NCBI GenBank assembly: GCA_007571365.1
Contig: RKRN01000288.1
Location: 1-38,296 of the forward strand
Direction of reading: 5' to 3'
DNA: 38,296 nt
Origin: Candidatus Latescibacterota bacterium
GTDB taxonomy: Bacteria; Latescibacterota; UBA2968; UBA8231
Both the position numbers and the translations under genes were made by a program. This document shows positions 1 to 8,387 of the stretch, piece by piece. The stretch's first letter is position 1. Each line of letters opens with the position of its first letter. Under the pieces are notes generated by a model. It saw only the letters and a list, made by a program, of their open reading frames with translations. It ran no database searches and was not told the origin of the DNA.

Positions 1-2047
1 ATTGCCCCCGTTGCCCTCGGGTATCGATAAATAAATAGTCCGCGCAAGAGGCGTAGTCTATGTGCCCCAAGCCGGCGTCGGCTGAATAGACCAGCAGCGA
101 TGAGTCCTGCCAAGCGCAAAACGAGCCTGGGGGCAGGTGGTAGGCCACATCGCTCTGGTGGACAGTCCAAGACTGCTCCCAACCAAGGTTGGCATAGACT
201 TCGAGCCCATTGTCGTACACGACCCGCACCTGTCCTTGGGCAAACGCGCCGGAAAGCAGCGCGTCGTTCGTCGCCAAAAACTGGTCGTTGTGACAATAGG
301 CGATGGTGCGCACCGGGACGCGGAGGTAGTGCTTTTGCAGTTCGCGCAGCATGTAATAGGATTTGACCGTAGAGGCGATGCCCCACTCTAGCTGATCCGG
401 GAGCAGACAAGCGTGGCCAAAGGCCGCGGTCGCGGCGAGATAGCGGTCGAGATAGGTGCTGCGACTGTGTTTTTCGCCTTGGGGGATGTGCCCGGCAAAG
501 TACTGGTCGATGGTCCCCAGACCCGCATCAATTTCAATGGGATGGAGATTTTGCAGGTCGAAGTCCACCAGCGGCGGAATGCGGCTGGGATCCTTGCCGA
601 CCATACGAGCGAGGTAACCGGCTAGGAGACCAGCGTAAAACCAGTGATTGCCGCCGTTGCCGATGGCCAAGCCAGCTTGGGCTTGGGAGCGGAGGATGCT
701 CTGTTGCCGGGAATAGCTACTGGCCAAGTGGCCGGTTGCCGCCACATCTTCGCTAAAGTCGTTGAATTCCCAAGGAGGGACTTCGGCGTGTTCGCTTACG
801 TACAGGGCGTCGCAAGGGTATTTGTCGATGATGGTGCGTGCGTGTTCGGGTGAGCACGCCAGTGCTTCCGACGGCTTGAGCAAATAAAGCCCCGGGCCAG
901 TTGGGGTTGGGCTGCCGTCGGCGAGTTGGGCTGCCAATGCGGGCTGCCAGCGGGAACTGGTGGGGGCGATGTGGCGATAGTTGACTTGGAGGCTGGTTTG
1001 GTAGCCCAACTCGGACAGGGCATCGAGGTACTCGTTGAGGGCGTCTTCGCCTCCTTTGGCCTCGGCTCCTTCCACCACGAGCGTGGCGTCGCCGCTGCCA
1101 TCGTGCCAAGTTTCGCTGGGGTGGTTAATCAGCAAGTGATCGATGCCCATCAGCTTGAGTTGGCGCATGTTTTCGTATAACTCGACGTAGCTTTCTTGGG
1201 ATGCGTCGATATAGGGAATGTTGTACCAGACCCAATCGGCCAGTGCTTGGTCTGACTCGGCCACGGCCGTGGAAAAGGTTGGCAGGACTTCCTCGTATTG
1301 CGTAGAGACCGTTATGAGCCAGCGTTCCTGAAGCTCGCTGCGCTTGCCATTGCTTTGGCTGGTGTAGCTACAGCCGCCGTTGAGCTGGACCAGGCGCTGA
1401 GATTCGGCGTCGGACGGGGCGTACAGGGTAGAAGCCTGCGAATAGTGCCAATCCACGAAGCTAGACAAGAAATGGCCCGCAGTGCAGAGAATGCGCGGGT
1501 AGTTGTCGCCGAAGTTGAAATAGGGAATGGTGATCAGGCACGGGTGCAAGGCCCCGGTGACTCGGCCGAGCGCGAGGCCGGTGCCTTTGCCGTGCCCGCC
1601 CTCGATTTCCACGACGAGGGACTTGCCGCAGATGCGGAGCCGGTAGAGGAAATTGGTTTGTTCCTCGCCTAGTTTCCACTGCCAGCGGGCTTCGACGCAA
1701 TCGTCGACCTGCTCGCAGGAGATGAAGTGTCGCTCTACTTGTTCGCTGTTGGCCGGCCAAACCGAGCCGCCCATTTCCACGGCAATCCCGCCGTCTTCGG
1801 CCGGTTTGATCGGGTCGCTATTGTTGACTTCTAGCTCGATATCGGCGAAGGTTCCATCAATGGGTGTGTAGATGAATTGGACGACGGCAGAGACGGAGCG
1901 GCTTTCAAAAATAAAGGAAATACCCTCTTTGCGAATCGAGGTTTCGACTTCTTCGTGGAGTGCGGGAAAAATCGAGGTTTGACTTTGGCCAGCGGATGCG
2001 GACTGTGGCTCGCCCGGAGTTGTCGCCGTCCCGGTATGGTCTGTCAT
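1..2047 (-). CDS. Large unrecognised protein, possibly glycosidase-like; 3' end outside window
   Basis: The reading frame is open on the minus strand from an ATG at 2047 to the left edge (682 codons, no stop), so the C-terminus lies outside the window. An AGGA ribosome-binding site sits about 8 nt before the ATG. The N-terminus is Thr/Ser/Gln-rich with no hydrophobic signal, so it looks cytosolic. Residues 30-250 appear beta-rich. The middle part has a patch (YNIPYID, then MGIDHLLINHPSETWHDG) that resembles a barrel of a carbohydrate-active enzyme, and the end of the visible part (VRVVYDNGLEVYANLGWEQSW region) looks like a closing beta-sandwich. I do not recognise the family; a glycoside-hydrolase-like fold is only a guess from this layout. 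The short plus-strand frames over this stretch are shadows. It diverges from the flavoprotein gene at 2205. Confidence 0.72.
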   Translation of the reverse strand, partial: MTDHTGTATTPGEPQSASAGQSQTSIFPALHEEVETSIRKEGISFIFESRSVSAVVQFIYTPIDGTFADIELEVNNSDPIKPAEDGGIAVEMGGSVWPANSEQVERHFISCEQVDDCVEARWQWKLGEEQTNFLYRLRICGKSLVVEIEGGHGKGTGLALGRVTGALHPCLITIPYFNFGDNYPRILCTAGHFLSSFVDWHYSQASTLYAPSDAESQRLVQLNGGCSYTSQSNGKRSELQERWLITVSTQYEEVLPTFSTAVAESDQALADWVWYNIPYIDASQESYVELYENMRQLKLMGIDHLLINHPSETWHDGSGDATLVVEGAEAKGGEDALNEYLDALSELGYQTSLQVNYRHIAPTSSRWQPALAAQLADGSPTPTGPGLYLLKPSEALACSPEHARTIIDKYPCDALYVSEHAEVPPWEFNDFSEDVAATGHLASSYSRQQSILRSQAQAGLAIGNGGNHWFYAGLLAGYLARMVGKDPSRIPPLVDFDLQNLHPIEIDAGLGTIDQYFAGHIPQGEKHSRSTYLDRYLAATAAFGHACLLPDQLEWGIASTVKSYYMLRELQKHYLRVPVRTIAYCHNDQFLATNDALLSGAFAQGQVRVVYDNGLEVYANLGWEQSWTVHQSDVAYHLPPGSFCAWQDSSLLVYSADAGLGHIDYASCADYLFIDTRGQRGQ

Positions 2048-2075
2048 AGAATATCCTGACTCAGCGCATTTTTAG

Positions 2076-2087
2076 AATTTGCAAATT
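2076..2087. promoter_or_regulatory. Perfect 12-bp palindrome in the divergent intergenic region
   Basis: AATTTGCAAATT is an exact inverted repeat. It lies between the minus-strand gene starting at 2047 and the plus-strand flavoprotein gene. Directly next to it, at 2088-2093, the minus strand reads TTGACA, a consensus -35 box. No good -10 box follows at 16-18 bp; the nearest TA-rich hexamer is only 13 bp away. The placement suits an operator for a dimeric repressor, but this is inference from position and symmetry. Confidence 0.3.
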
Positions 2088-2174
2088 TGTCAAACATAGA
2101 AAATAAAAGAGGGTGTGTCAAGGTGGATGCGCTTGGTTTGCCCGCAGAGCAAAATCGTCCTATCTTATTGTTTT

Positions 2175-2180
2175 TATAAT
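2175..2180 (+). promoter_or_regulatory. Possible -10 box (TATAAT) for the flavoprotein gene
   Basis: An exact TATAAT lies 25 bp before the TTG codon at 2205. There is no convincing -35 hexamer 16-18 bp upstream. If it is used, transcription would start near 2187, which excludes the upstream in-frame GTG at 2115 and supports a start at 2193 or 2205. Confidence 0.3.
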
Positions 2181-2204
2181 AACTTTAGTGATGTGGGAAT
2201 CGGC

Positions 2205-3440
2205 TTGAAATCAAGGGATTGCATAGTGGTCGGCGGTGGGGCCGCCGGGATGCTGGCGGCCATTGTCGCCGCCGAGGCGGGCGAGCGGGTGATTGTACTC
2301 GAAGGCAGCGGAAAATTGGGGCGGAAGATATTGATTTCGGGCAATGGGCGCTGCAACCTGACGAATAGGGCCGCGGACGACCTCAGCCACTACCACGGTA
2401 CGCATCCGCGCTTTGTCCGCAGCGCGCTAGACCAATTCCGCTTAGCGGAAACCTTGGCGTTTTTTGCCGATCTAGGGATCGAATTTCGCGAAGAAAAACG
2501 GCAGCGCCTCTTTCCAGTGTCGGATCAAGCGCAAGCGGTCGTCGATCTGCTCGCGGACCGCATGCACTGCCTAGGGGTTCGCGTCGAAACCCAGGTCAAG
2601 GTGGTAGGCCTAGGCCGCGCCGCCGGCTCGCCGCGCTTTGAACTGCGCGATGCCAAAGGGCAGTGCTACACCGGGACGCGCGTGATCTTGGCCAGCGGCG
2701 GCGTCAGTCTCGCCCGCTTGGGAGCCGACCGCTCGGGTCTGGATTTGGCCGTGGCCATGGGGCATCAGCTCACCGACCTCAGGCCCGGATTGGTGCCGTT
2801 GATCAGCCCGGAAAAATACGTCGCTCGCATGCAAGGGCTCAAAGTCCGGGCCGAAGTGCGCGTTGCGCTTAAAGCAGGGCGCGAGGCCGTTGATACAGAT
2901 GACTTACTCTTTACAAAATACGGAGTTTCCGGGTTCTCCATATTAAACCTCAGTGCTCGCTTGGTCCCCGAGTTCGGGGCCAAGTGCGCCGTGCTCCGAG
3001 TTAATTTTTTCCCCGGTCGCAGCCCGCAAGCAATCAGCCAATTGCTCAAACATCGCTGGCAGCGCCATCCCCATCGCTCGCTCGAGCTGAGTTTTGCCGG
3101 GCTGCTTTCCAGCAAATTGGTGCGGCCCCTCTTGGAGCATTTGGGGTTCGACGCGGCACAGCGGGTCGGTCTGCTTAGCAAGGGTAGGCGCTGGCAGCTT
3201 GCCCAGCGTCTGACGAATTGGCCGATCGCGGTCAGCGGCCCGAGGCCCTTTGACTACGCCGAAGTGACCATCGGGGGGGTGCGCACGGCGGACATCAATC
3301 CCGATACGCTTGAATCCTTTTTGGTGCCCGGCCTGTACTTTGCCGGCGAGATGGTCGACGTTCACGCCGACTTGGGGGGATTCAACTTCCAATGGGCTTG
3401 GGCCAGCGGCGTACTCGCTGGTCGCCGGTTGGGCTCGTGA
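2205..3440 (+). CDS. HI0933/YhiN-family FAD-dependent oxidoreductase
   Basis: This is a cytosolic flavoprotein of the HI0933 (YhiN/BaiN-like) family, whose physiological substrate is usually unknown. The N-terminus has the Rossmann motif VVGGGAAGMLAA followed by the family signature LGRKILISGNGRCNLTN. The C-terminus keeps the closing FAD motif (GLYFAGEMVDVHADLGGFN) and the family end QWAWASG. The frame is open upstream to a GTG at 2115, but that extension (about 30 residues, Cys/Tyr/Phe-rich) is unlike the family. I prefer the TTG at 2205, which gives MKSRDCIVVGGG and has GGGA 7 nt upstream; GTG at 2193 is an alternative. The product is about 411 aa, a normal length. It is followed closely by the mocA-like gene and may share its transcript. 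Confidence 0.85.
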   Translation: MKSRDCIVVGGGAAGMLAAIVAAEAGERVIVLEGSGKLGRKILISGNGRCNLTNRAADDLSHYHGTHPRFVRSALDQFRLAETLAFFADLGIEFREEKRQRLFPVSDQAQAVVDLLADRMHCLGVRVETQVKVVGLGRAAGSPRFELRDAKGQCYTGTRVILASGGVSLARLGADRSGLDLAVAMGHQLTDLRPGLVPLISPEKYVARMQGLKVRAEVRVALKAGREAVDTDDLLFTKYGVSGFSILNLSARLVPEFGAKCAVLRVNFFPGRSPQAISQLLKHRWQRHPHRSLELSFAGLLSSKLVRPLLEHLGFDAAQRVGLLSKGRRWQLAQRLTNWPIAVSGPRPFDYAEVTIGGVRTADINPDTLESFLVPGLYFAGEMVDVHADLGGFNFQWAWASGVLAGRRLGS

Positions 3441-3479
3441 GTACTGGCGCGCTTGGTCTGTGGCCGTAGATTGAAAAAG

Positions 3480-4085
3480 ATGCGAGCAGATGCGACAGGC
3501 CGGGTGGCCGGCCTCATTTTGGCAGCCGGCATGTCTACCCGCATGGGGCCGCTCAAACAGCTATTGCCCTTGGGTGGCCGGGCGGCCATTGAATGGATCG
3601 CCGAGGTCGTGGGGCCGCGGTTGGATGAGGTGGTGGTCGTACTGGGCCACCGCGCCGCCGAGATTGCCCCAGTATTGGCTGCTTATCCGGTCCGTTGGGT
3701 CGTCAATACCGACTATCAAACAGGTATGCTCTCTTCCGTACAATGCGCGGTACAAGCGGTAGATACAGCAGCCGATTACTTGATTTGCCTCGGCGATCAA
3801 CCGCGGCTGAGTGGAGCCGTAGTAGAGCAGGTTTTGCAGGCGAGAAAACAGGTCGGCGCCGGCATCATCATACCCACGGTCGACGGGAAAAGGGGCCATC
3901 CCGTATTGATCTGCAATGCCTACCGGGCGGAAATTTTGGCCTTGCCGCTCACTGTGGGATTGAACGCGGTGACCCGGGGGCATCCCGAGGATACGTACGA
4001 GTTGCCGGTGGCAGAGGCCGCCATTTTGACCGATATGGACACGCCAGCCGACTACCAGCGCGAGTTAGCCCACTGGCCCGAGTAA
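3480..4085 (+). CDS. mocA: MobA-like NTP transferase, MocA-type molybdopterin cytidylyltransferase
   Basis: It is predicted to transfer a nucleotide (CMP in the MocA family) to molybdopterin, making the cofactor for xanthine-dehydrogenase-type enzymes. The N-terminal nucleotide-binding motif LILAAGMSTRMGPLKQLLPL is clear. It is followed by the acidic metal-binding patch CLGDQPRLS, GKRGHPVLI and the typical C-terminal DMDTPADYQ. The product is about 201 aa from the ATG at 3480; an upstream in-frame TTG at 3453 would add nine residues that do not belong to the family. The stop is 3 bp before the xdhC start, so the two are almost certainly co-transcribed, as is usual for molybdenum-hydroxylase maturation genes. 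The target enzyme itself is not in the window. A different sugar or alcohol phosphate nucleotidyltransferase role cannot be excluded. Confidence 0.82.
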   Translation: MRADATGRVAGLILAAGMSTRMGPLKQLLPLGGRAAIEWIAEVVGPRLDEVVVVLGHRAAEIAPVLAAYPVRWVVNTDYQTGMLSSVQCAVQAVDTAADYLICLGDQPRLSGAVVEQVLQARKQVGAGIIIPTVDGKRGHPVLICNAYRAEILALPLTVGLNAVTRGHPEDTYELPVAEAAILTDMDTPADYQRELAHWPE

Positions 4086-4088
4086 ATT

Positions 4089-5189
4089 ATGGACGATATC
4101 ATCCCTGAAATTGTTCGACGCAAAGAGCGAGGCGAGCGAATGGCTTTAGCTTCGCTGGTGTGGAGCACCGGCTCGATTCCCATGAGCGAACGGGCCAAAA
4201 TGATCGTCGCCGAGCAAGGCGACGTCGTCGGCACCATCGGCGGTGGGTGCCTCGAAGCCGAGGTCTTGAGCGTCGGCCGCATGGCGCTGGCCACCGGAGA
4301 AAATCAACTTCTGCGCTACACCATGACGGAAAAACAAGCCGGAGAGAGCGGCTTAAATTGCGGCGGTAGTGTGCGGATTTACACCGAAGTCATCGATCCA
4401 GACGAGCCGGACGACTTCTATGGCCGCGTGCTAGCGGCCCGTCAGGCGCGCCGCGGTTGCGCGTTGGCGACCCTGCCCAAGCAGCGTTTTGACTCGACTG
4501 GGGCGGGGCGGTTGTGGTTGGGGGCCGACGGCAGCACCGGCGGTTCACTGGGCACACCCGCGGCCGATCGCGAGGTGGCAGAGCGCTTGCCCGAAGTGAT
4601 CGCCCGTGCGCGCGGCCTAGTGTGGACGCTGGCCCCGAGCACCAAACTGGGCGAGGCGGTCGAAGTATTTATCGAGCCCTTCTTGCCCGAACCGGTGCTC
4701 TACGTCTTCGGCGGTGGCCACGTGGGCGGGCAGATTTGTGCGCTGGCCAAAAACGTCGGCTTTCGCGTCGTTCTCATTGACGACCGACCGGCGTTTGCCA
4801 GTCCCGAGCGGCATCCGCAGGCCGACGAGTGTTTAGTCGCCGGCATGGCCGAGGTGTTCGCCGATTTGCCCATTGACGACCAGTCCTATATCGTCGCGGC
4901 CACGCGCGGTCACCAACACGACGAAATCGTCGTCGAAGCGGCGATCAAGACGCCAGCGCGCTATATCGGCATGCTGGGCAGCGAGCGCAAGAAACTCATT
5001 TTGTGGCGGCGGATCGCCGAGCGCGGTGGAAACCCACAGCGCTTGGACGCCGTCTTTGCCCCAATTGGGTTTAACATCGGGGCGGACACGCCGGCTGAAA
5101 TCGCGGTCAGCGTCGTCGCCGAACTGATTGAGCAGTGGCGGGGAACGCCCAAAGTGTGGAAGACGAAGCGAAAAACTCATGGCGGATGA
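4089..5189 (+). CDS. xdhC: XdhC/CoxI-family molybdenum-cofactor maturation protein
   Basis: XdhC proteins bind molybdenum cofactor, help its sulfuration and insert it into xanthine-dehydrogenase-family enzymes in the cytosol. The 366-aa product has both expected halves. The N-terminal XdhC/CoxI domain carries SIPMSERAKMIV and GTIGGGCLEAEVL. The C-terminal Rossmann domain carries VFGGGHVGGQICALAKNVGF, DDRPAFA and GMLGSERKK. Length is normal for the two-domain form. The start is 3 bp after the mocA-like stop and the end overlaps the nitrilase start by 11 bp, so this is one operon. No molybdenum hydroxylase subunit is present nearby, which suggests the partner enzyme is encoded elsewhere. Confidence 0.9.
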   Translation: MDDIIPEIVRRKERGERMALASLVWSTGSIPMSERAKMIVAEQGDVVGTIGGGCLEAEVLSVGRMALATGENQLLRYTMTEKQAGESGLNCGGSVRIYTEVIDPDEPDDFYGRVLAARQARRGCALATLPKQRFDSTGAGRLWLGADGSTGGSLGTPAADREVAERLPEVIARARGLVWTLAPSTKLGEAVEVFIEPFLPEPVLYVFGGGHVGGQICALAKNVGFRVVLIDDRPAFASPERHPQADECLVAGMAEVFADLPIDDQSYIVAATRGHQHDEIVVEAAIKTPARYIGMLGSERKKLILWRRIAERGGNPQRLDAVFAPIGFNIGADTPAEIAVSVVAELIEQWRGTPKVWKTKRKTHGG

Positions 5190-6189
5190 ACTGCGCTACG
5201 GGGTGGCCGCCTGTCAGGTTGCCCAGCCCAATCCCACCGACCGCGCTGAAATGGCCCGCAACACAACGCGCATGGTCGAAATGATCGATATGGCCGTTGA
5301 AGGCTATGGGCCGTTTATGGACATCAAGCTGTTGGCCTTTCCCGAATTTGGCCACGCTGCGCCGATCTATCCCACCGCCAAGAGCTTGCTGGCCAAATTG
5401 ACCGTCCCCATTCCCAACGAGCACACAGCCCGCTTGGCAGACAAGGCCCGCGAATTGGGCGTGTACATCCAAACGGCCACTTTCCTCGAAGAGGATCCCC
5501 AATGGCCGGGCAAGGTGTTCAACGCGACCTGTCTGCTCGGGCCTGAAGGGCTGTGGTACAAATACCGCAAGGTCAATCCTTGGATCCCTTGGGAAGTCCA
5601 CGTCAGCCCGCACGATTTGGCCGACTACGAGGACGAACTGTTCCCGGTGGCCCAGACGCCGATCGGCTGCATTGGCGCGGCGATTTGCTACGACTGGCTC
5701 TTTCCCGAGCCGCTGCGCCAGCTCACGGCTCACGGCGCTGAGGTTCTCGTCCGCGTTTCGGCCTATATGGACCCTTGGGGTGCAACCCCGCCGCTGGATT
5801 GGTGGACGACGGTCAACCGCTGTCGTGCCCTCGAAAATACGGCCTATGTGCTCGCCGCCAATCAAGGGGCCGAGTTGAGGCACTATCCTCCCTTTTCTTG
5901 GCCGGGCGGCTCTATGGTCGTCGATTTCGACGGTCGCATCCTCGCCCAAGCCGATCCGGGGCCAGGCGAAAAAATCGTCGTCTCCGAGATCGATATCGCG
6001 GCCTTGCGGCACAGCCGCCAGCGGCGCGCCGGCCACCACACCTTGGCCCATCTGCGCAGCGAAGCGTATCCTATGTACGGACAGCCGTACTATCCGCAGG
6101 GCAGTTTCTCCGCAGCGGGCAATCACACCGTCGCCATGAACCAAGAGCGCATCGACGAGGTTAAGCAGCGGATAACCCGGCCGTCGTGA
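5179..6189 (+). CDS. Nitrilase/carbon-nitrogen hydrolase family amidohydrolase
   Basis: This enzyme family hydrolyses amide or nitrile C-N bonds using a Glu-Lys-Cys triad. All three are visible in their usual contexts: Glu56 in AFPEFGH, Lys131 in KYRKVNPW and Cys170 in AAICYDWLFPEP. The 336-aa length is on the long side, near aliphatic-amidase-like members. The start is the ATG at 5179, which overlaps the end of xdhC by 11 bp; a longer frame to 5128 would overlap xdhC deeply and adds no family sequence. The GTGA overlap with the methyltransferase gene downstream indicates translational coupling. The substrate cannot be read from the sequence. Linkage to xdhC/mocA might suggest nitrogen scavenging, for example purine-derived amides, but that is a guess. 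Confidence 0.85.
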   Translation: MADELRYGVAACQVAQPNPTDRAEMARNTTRMVEMIDMAVEGYGPFMDIKLLAFPEFGHAAPIYPTAKSLLAKLTVPIPNEHTARLADKARELGVYIQTATFLEEDPQWPGKVFNATCLLGPEGLWYKYRKVNPWIPWEVHVSPHDLADYEDELFPVAQTPIGCIGAAICYDWLFPEPLRQLTAHGAEVLVRVSAYMDPWGATPPLDWWTTVNRCRALENTAYVLAANQGAELRHYPPFSWPGGSMVVDFDGRILAQADPGPGEKIVVSEIDIAALRHSRQRRAGHHTLAHLRSEAYPMYGQPYYPQGSFSAAGNHTVAMNQERIDEVKQRITRPS

Positions 6190-6902
6190 AGCACTATGGC
6201 GACCGGCAGATCCGCCGCACCCTGAGCAAGTACGACACGCGGCCGGTGCGCCGCACCTTGACAACCGGCTGCGAGTTGCAAATGACAGCAGTCGGCGACG
6301 TTGATGCCTTGGTGGACCGCATGATCGAGCGCGAGGGGCGGCTCCAGCGGGTGGAGCGCTTTCCCTATTGGGCTGAGTTGTGGCCGACGGCGTTGGCCAT
6401 GGCCCGGTGGTTTTGCCAGGTCAAAGAGCCTATTCCCAGCGGTTGGGCTGGTGAATTAGGCTGCGGTTTGGGGTTGGTAGGTATTGCCTTAGCTAAGTTG
6501 GGTTGGCGCGTCGAAGCCACCGATTTCGTCGAGGACGCGCTGATTTTCGCCGCCCACAATGCCCGGCTCAACAAGGTCCAACACAACCACCGGGTGGCCT
6601 ATTTGGACTGGCGAAATCCCGTCGGCGAGCCGCGTGAGTGCTGGGTGGGGTCGGACATCATTTACGAAAAAAAGAATCACCGCTATCTCGAACGCATCCT
6701 GCACAAACTACTGCTACCCGGCGGTCGCTTTTACCTAGGGGATCCGCAGCGCAAAGATACCGATGATTTTGTCGCTCGGCTCGTCGCCCAAGGTTATAGT
6801 CAGCGGCGAGAAATGCGAACCGAGACGTGGAATTCAGTCGAGTACCAAGTCGCCATCCACGTATTTACCAAGCCTCAAGCCGCCAGCAGGGCACTTAGGT
6901 GA
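6186..6902 (+). CDS. Class I SAM-dependent methyltransferase (Methyltransf_16-like)
   Basis: The 238-aa protein has a class I methyltransferase fold. The SAM-binding motif I is GELGCGLGLVGIALAKLGW, followed by the acidic residue of motif II in VEATDFVEDAL. The upstream sequence FPYWAELWPTALAMARW matches the N-terminal signature of the lysine/protein methyltransferase group (Methyltransf_16, METTL-type), so a protein substrate is plausible but unproven. It starts with GTG, whose last bases form the TGA of the nitrilase gene, so translation is probably coupled. The 3' end overlaps the convergent HDAC-family gene by 28 bp, leaving no room for a separate terminator. Confidence 0.8.
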   Translation: MKHYGDRQIRRTLSKYDTRPVRRTLTTGCELQMTAVGDVDALVDRMIEREGRLQRVERFPYWAELWPTALAMARWFCQVKEPIPSGWAGELGCGLGLVGIALAKLGWRVEATDFVEDALIFAAHNARLNKVQHNHRVAYLDWRNPVGEPRECWVGSDIIYEKKNHRYLERILHKLLLPGGRFYLGDPQRKDTDDFVARLVAQGYSQRREMRTETWNSVEYQVAIHVFTKPQAASRALR

Positions 6903-7819
6903 GCAGCCACCGAAGCGGCGGTTCCCTCTAAATCATATCCGCCCTCTAGCAAGGAGACGAGGCGGCCCTCGCAGTGGCGGGTGGCTAGCTGGAGCACTAA
7001 CTCGGTTAGCTGGCCAAAGCCCTCAGCACTGAGCAGGATTTGCCCGAGAGGGTCGTGGCGATGGGCGTCAAAACCGGCCGACAGGAGGATAAAGTCGGGT
7101 TGGAACTGGTCGATGGCTGGCATGATGGTGTCGGTAAAATGGCCGAGGTAATCGGCATCGGTGCTGCCAGCCGGGACTGGGATATTCAGGGTTTGGCCGC
7201 GGCCCGCTCCTAGCCCGCGCTCGTCGGCCGCCCCCGTACCCGGATAGAGGGGAAACTGGTGGATGCTGCTAAAAAACACCGAGCTGTCGGCTGCAAAGAT
7301 GTGCTGTGTGCCGTTGCCGTGATGGACGTCCCAGTCGATGATCGCCACTTTGTCGCAGCCGCATTCGGCCCGCAAGTAGTGCGCGGCGACCGCCACATTG
7401 TTGAAGAAGCAAAATCCCATGATTGCCTCGACTTCGGCGTGGTGGCCCGGAGGCCGCATGCAGCAGAAAGCATGGTCGGCGTGGCCAGCGAGCAGGGCGT
7501 CGATAGCGGTTAAGGGGGCACCGGCTGCTAGCAGAGCGGCGCGGTACGTGCCTAAAGAGGCGGCGGTGTCTTGGGATACATAGGTGGGCCGCTCGATTTG
7601 TGCGAGGGCCGCTACTCGGTCCAAGTGGGCCGGTGAGTGGACTCTGAGTAGGGCGCGGCGCGGCACCGGCGGCGGTTGCAGGTGCAGAAATTGGGGCCAA
7701 AGTGCACGGTCTTTTAGATGCTGAACAATAGACTCCAACCGTGCGCGGCGCTCAGGATGCCCTTGGCCGGTGTCGTGCAACAAGGCGTCCGGGTGGTAGA
7801 TCAAGGCCGTCCTAGCCAC
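6875..7819 (-). CDS. Histone-deacetylase-superfamily protein (HDAC/AcuC/acetylpolyamine amidohydrolase type)
   Basis: Bacterial members of this zinc hydrolase family remove acetyl groups from proteins, acetylated polyamines or related amides. The active site is intact in this 314-aa protein: N-terminal GHPERRARL, the His dyad in RPPGHHAE, zinc ligands in DWDVHHGNGT, the third ligand in SAGFDAHRHDPLG, and the catalytic Tyr in LLEGGYDLEG. The start is ATG at 7819. The gene is transcribed together with the upstream Nudix gene, whose stop overlaps its start by 8 bp, and it converges on the methyltransferase gene. An acetylpolyamine role would be attractive given the aminopropyltransferase further right, but the distance makes this weak. 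Confidence 0.9.
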   Translation of the reverse strand: MARTALIYHPDALLHDTGQGHPERRARLESIVQHLKDRALWPQFLHLQPPPVPRRALLRVHSPAHLDRVAALAQIERPTYVSQDTAASLGTYRAALLAAGAPLTAIDALLAGHADHAFCCMRPPGHHAEVEAIMGFCFFNNVAVAAHYLRAECGCDKVAIIDWDVHHGNGTQHIFAADSSVFFSSIHQFPLYPGTGAADERGLGAGRGQTLNIPVPAGSTDADYLGHFTDTIMPAIDQFQPDFILLSAGFDAHRHDPLGQILLSAEGFGQLTELVLQLATRHCEGRLVSLLEGGYDLEGTAASVAAHLSALLAA

Positions 7820-8387
7820 AGCTTATCACTTTTCCCGCCTCTATAGAGGCAATGGCGCGGCGTCCGAGAATGCGAATATCCTCGGCGATGGCGGCATCGC
7901 CCAAGGCCGCGTGGTCGCACCAGCGCAAGTGCGTGGCCTCGCGCGGATTGACGCGGGCGTGCCCGCTTACGACGCGGCTAAAGTAAATCAGGTCTATGTG
8001 CTGATGGCCCGGTTCGATGTCTTCTAGGAGAATACACGCCGGGCGGTGCAGGACGGCGACTTGCCCCCACTGCTGTTGTTGGCCCAACAGCTCGACGGTC
8101 AGGCCAGTTTCTTCGCGCACTTCGCGGAGGGCGGCTTCTTCGGGCAGTTCCCCGGCGTCTATGTGCCCGCCCGGGGGGAGCCAAGCCTGCATTTTCTTGT
8201 GCCACAACAAGAGGGTGGCTTCTTGGTGGACGACAAAGGTCGTCGCCGTGAAGTCGCGGGTAATAGCCGCCAAGGTCTCTGCTCGTCGTGTGGGTGATAT
8301 AAAAAAACAAGGGCGTTCGCAGCGCGCCGGAGAGTCAATATAGCCGGTTGCTTGGTGGAACGAAAGCCGGCGACACACGCGCTGCAT
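7812..8387 (-). CDS. Nudix hydrolase
   Basis: Nudix enzymes hydrolyse nucleoside diphosphates linked to another group, often as housecleaning. The Nudix box is complete: it begins GGHIDAGELPEEAALREVRE and continues ETGL, with all glutamates in place, at about residues 75-97 of the 191-aa frame. The region before it (FVVHQEATLLLWHKKMQAWLPPGG) is the usual first half of the fold. The first 40 or so residues are Arg/Cys-rich and not family-like, so the true start may be a later non-ATG codon. The gene overlaps the HDAC-family start downstream by 8 bp and diverges from the E2 gene, with a short shared promoter region between them. The substrate cannot be deduced. Confidence 0.85.
   Translation of the reverse strand: MQRVCRRLSFHQATGYIDSPARCERPCFFISPTRRAETLAAITRDFTATTFVVHQEATLLLWHKKMQAWLPPGGHIDAGELPEEAALREVREETGLTVELLGQQQQWGQVAVLHRPACILLEDIEPGHQHIDLIYFSRVVSGHARVNPREATHLRWCDHAALGDAAIAEDIRILGRRAIASIEAGKVISCG

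Noticed and set aside
100-1672. Several plus-strand open frames across the first 1.7 kb
   Set aside because: They are short, in different frames and without family motifs, while the minus strand has one continuous frame of more than 680 codons with a ribosome-binding site and protein-like composition.
2115-2204. GTG at 2115 as start of the HI0933-family flavoprotein
   Set aside because: The added 30 residues are not family-like and a TATAAT box lies within this stretch. TTG at 2205 gives the expected N-terminus directly before the FAD motif.
6875-7819. HDAC-family gene as a recent transfer from a eukaryote
   Set aside because: Such deacetylases are widespread in bacteria, the gene matches its neighbours in base composition and it is coupled to a Nudix gene.
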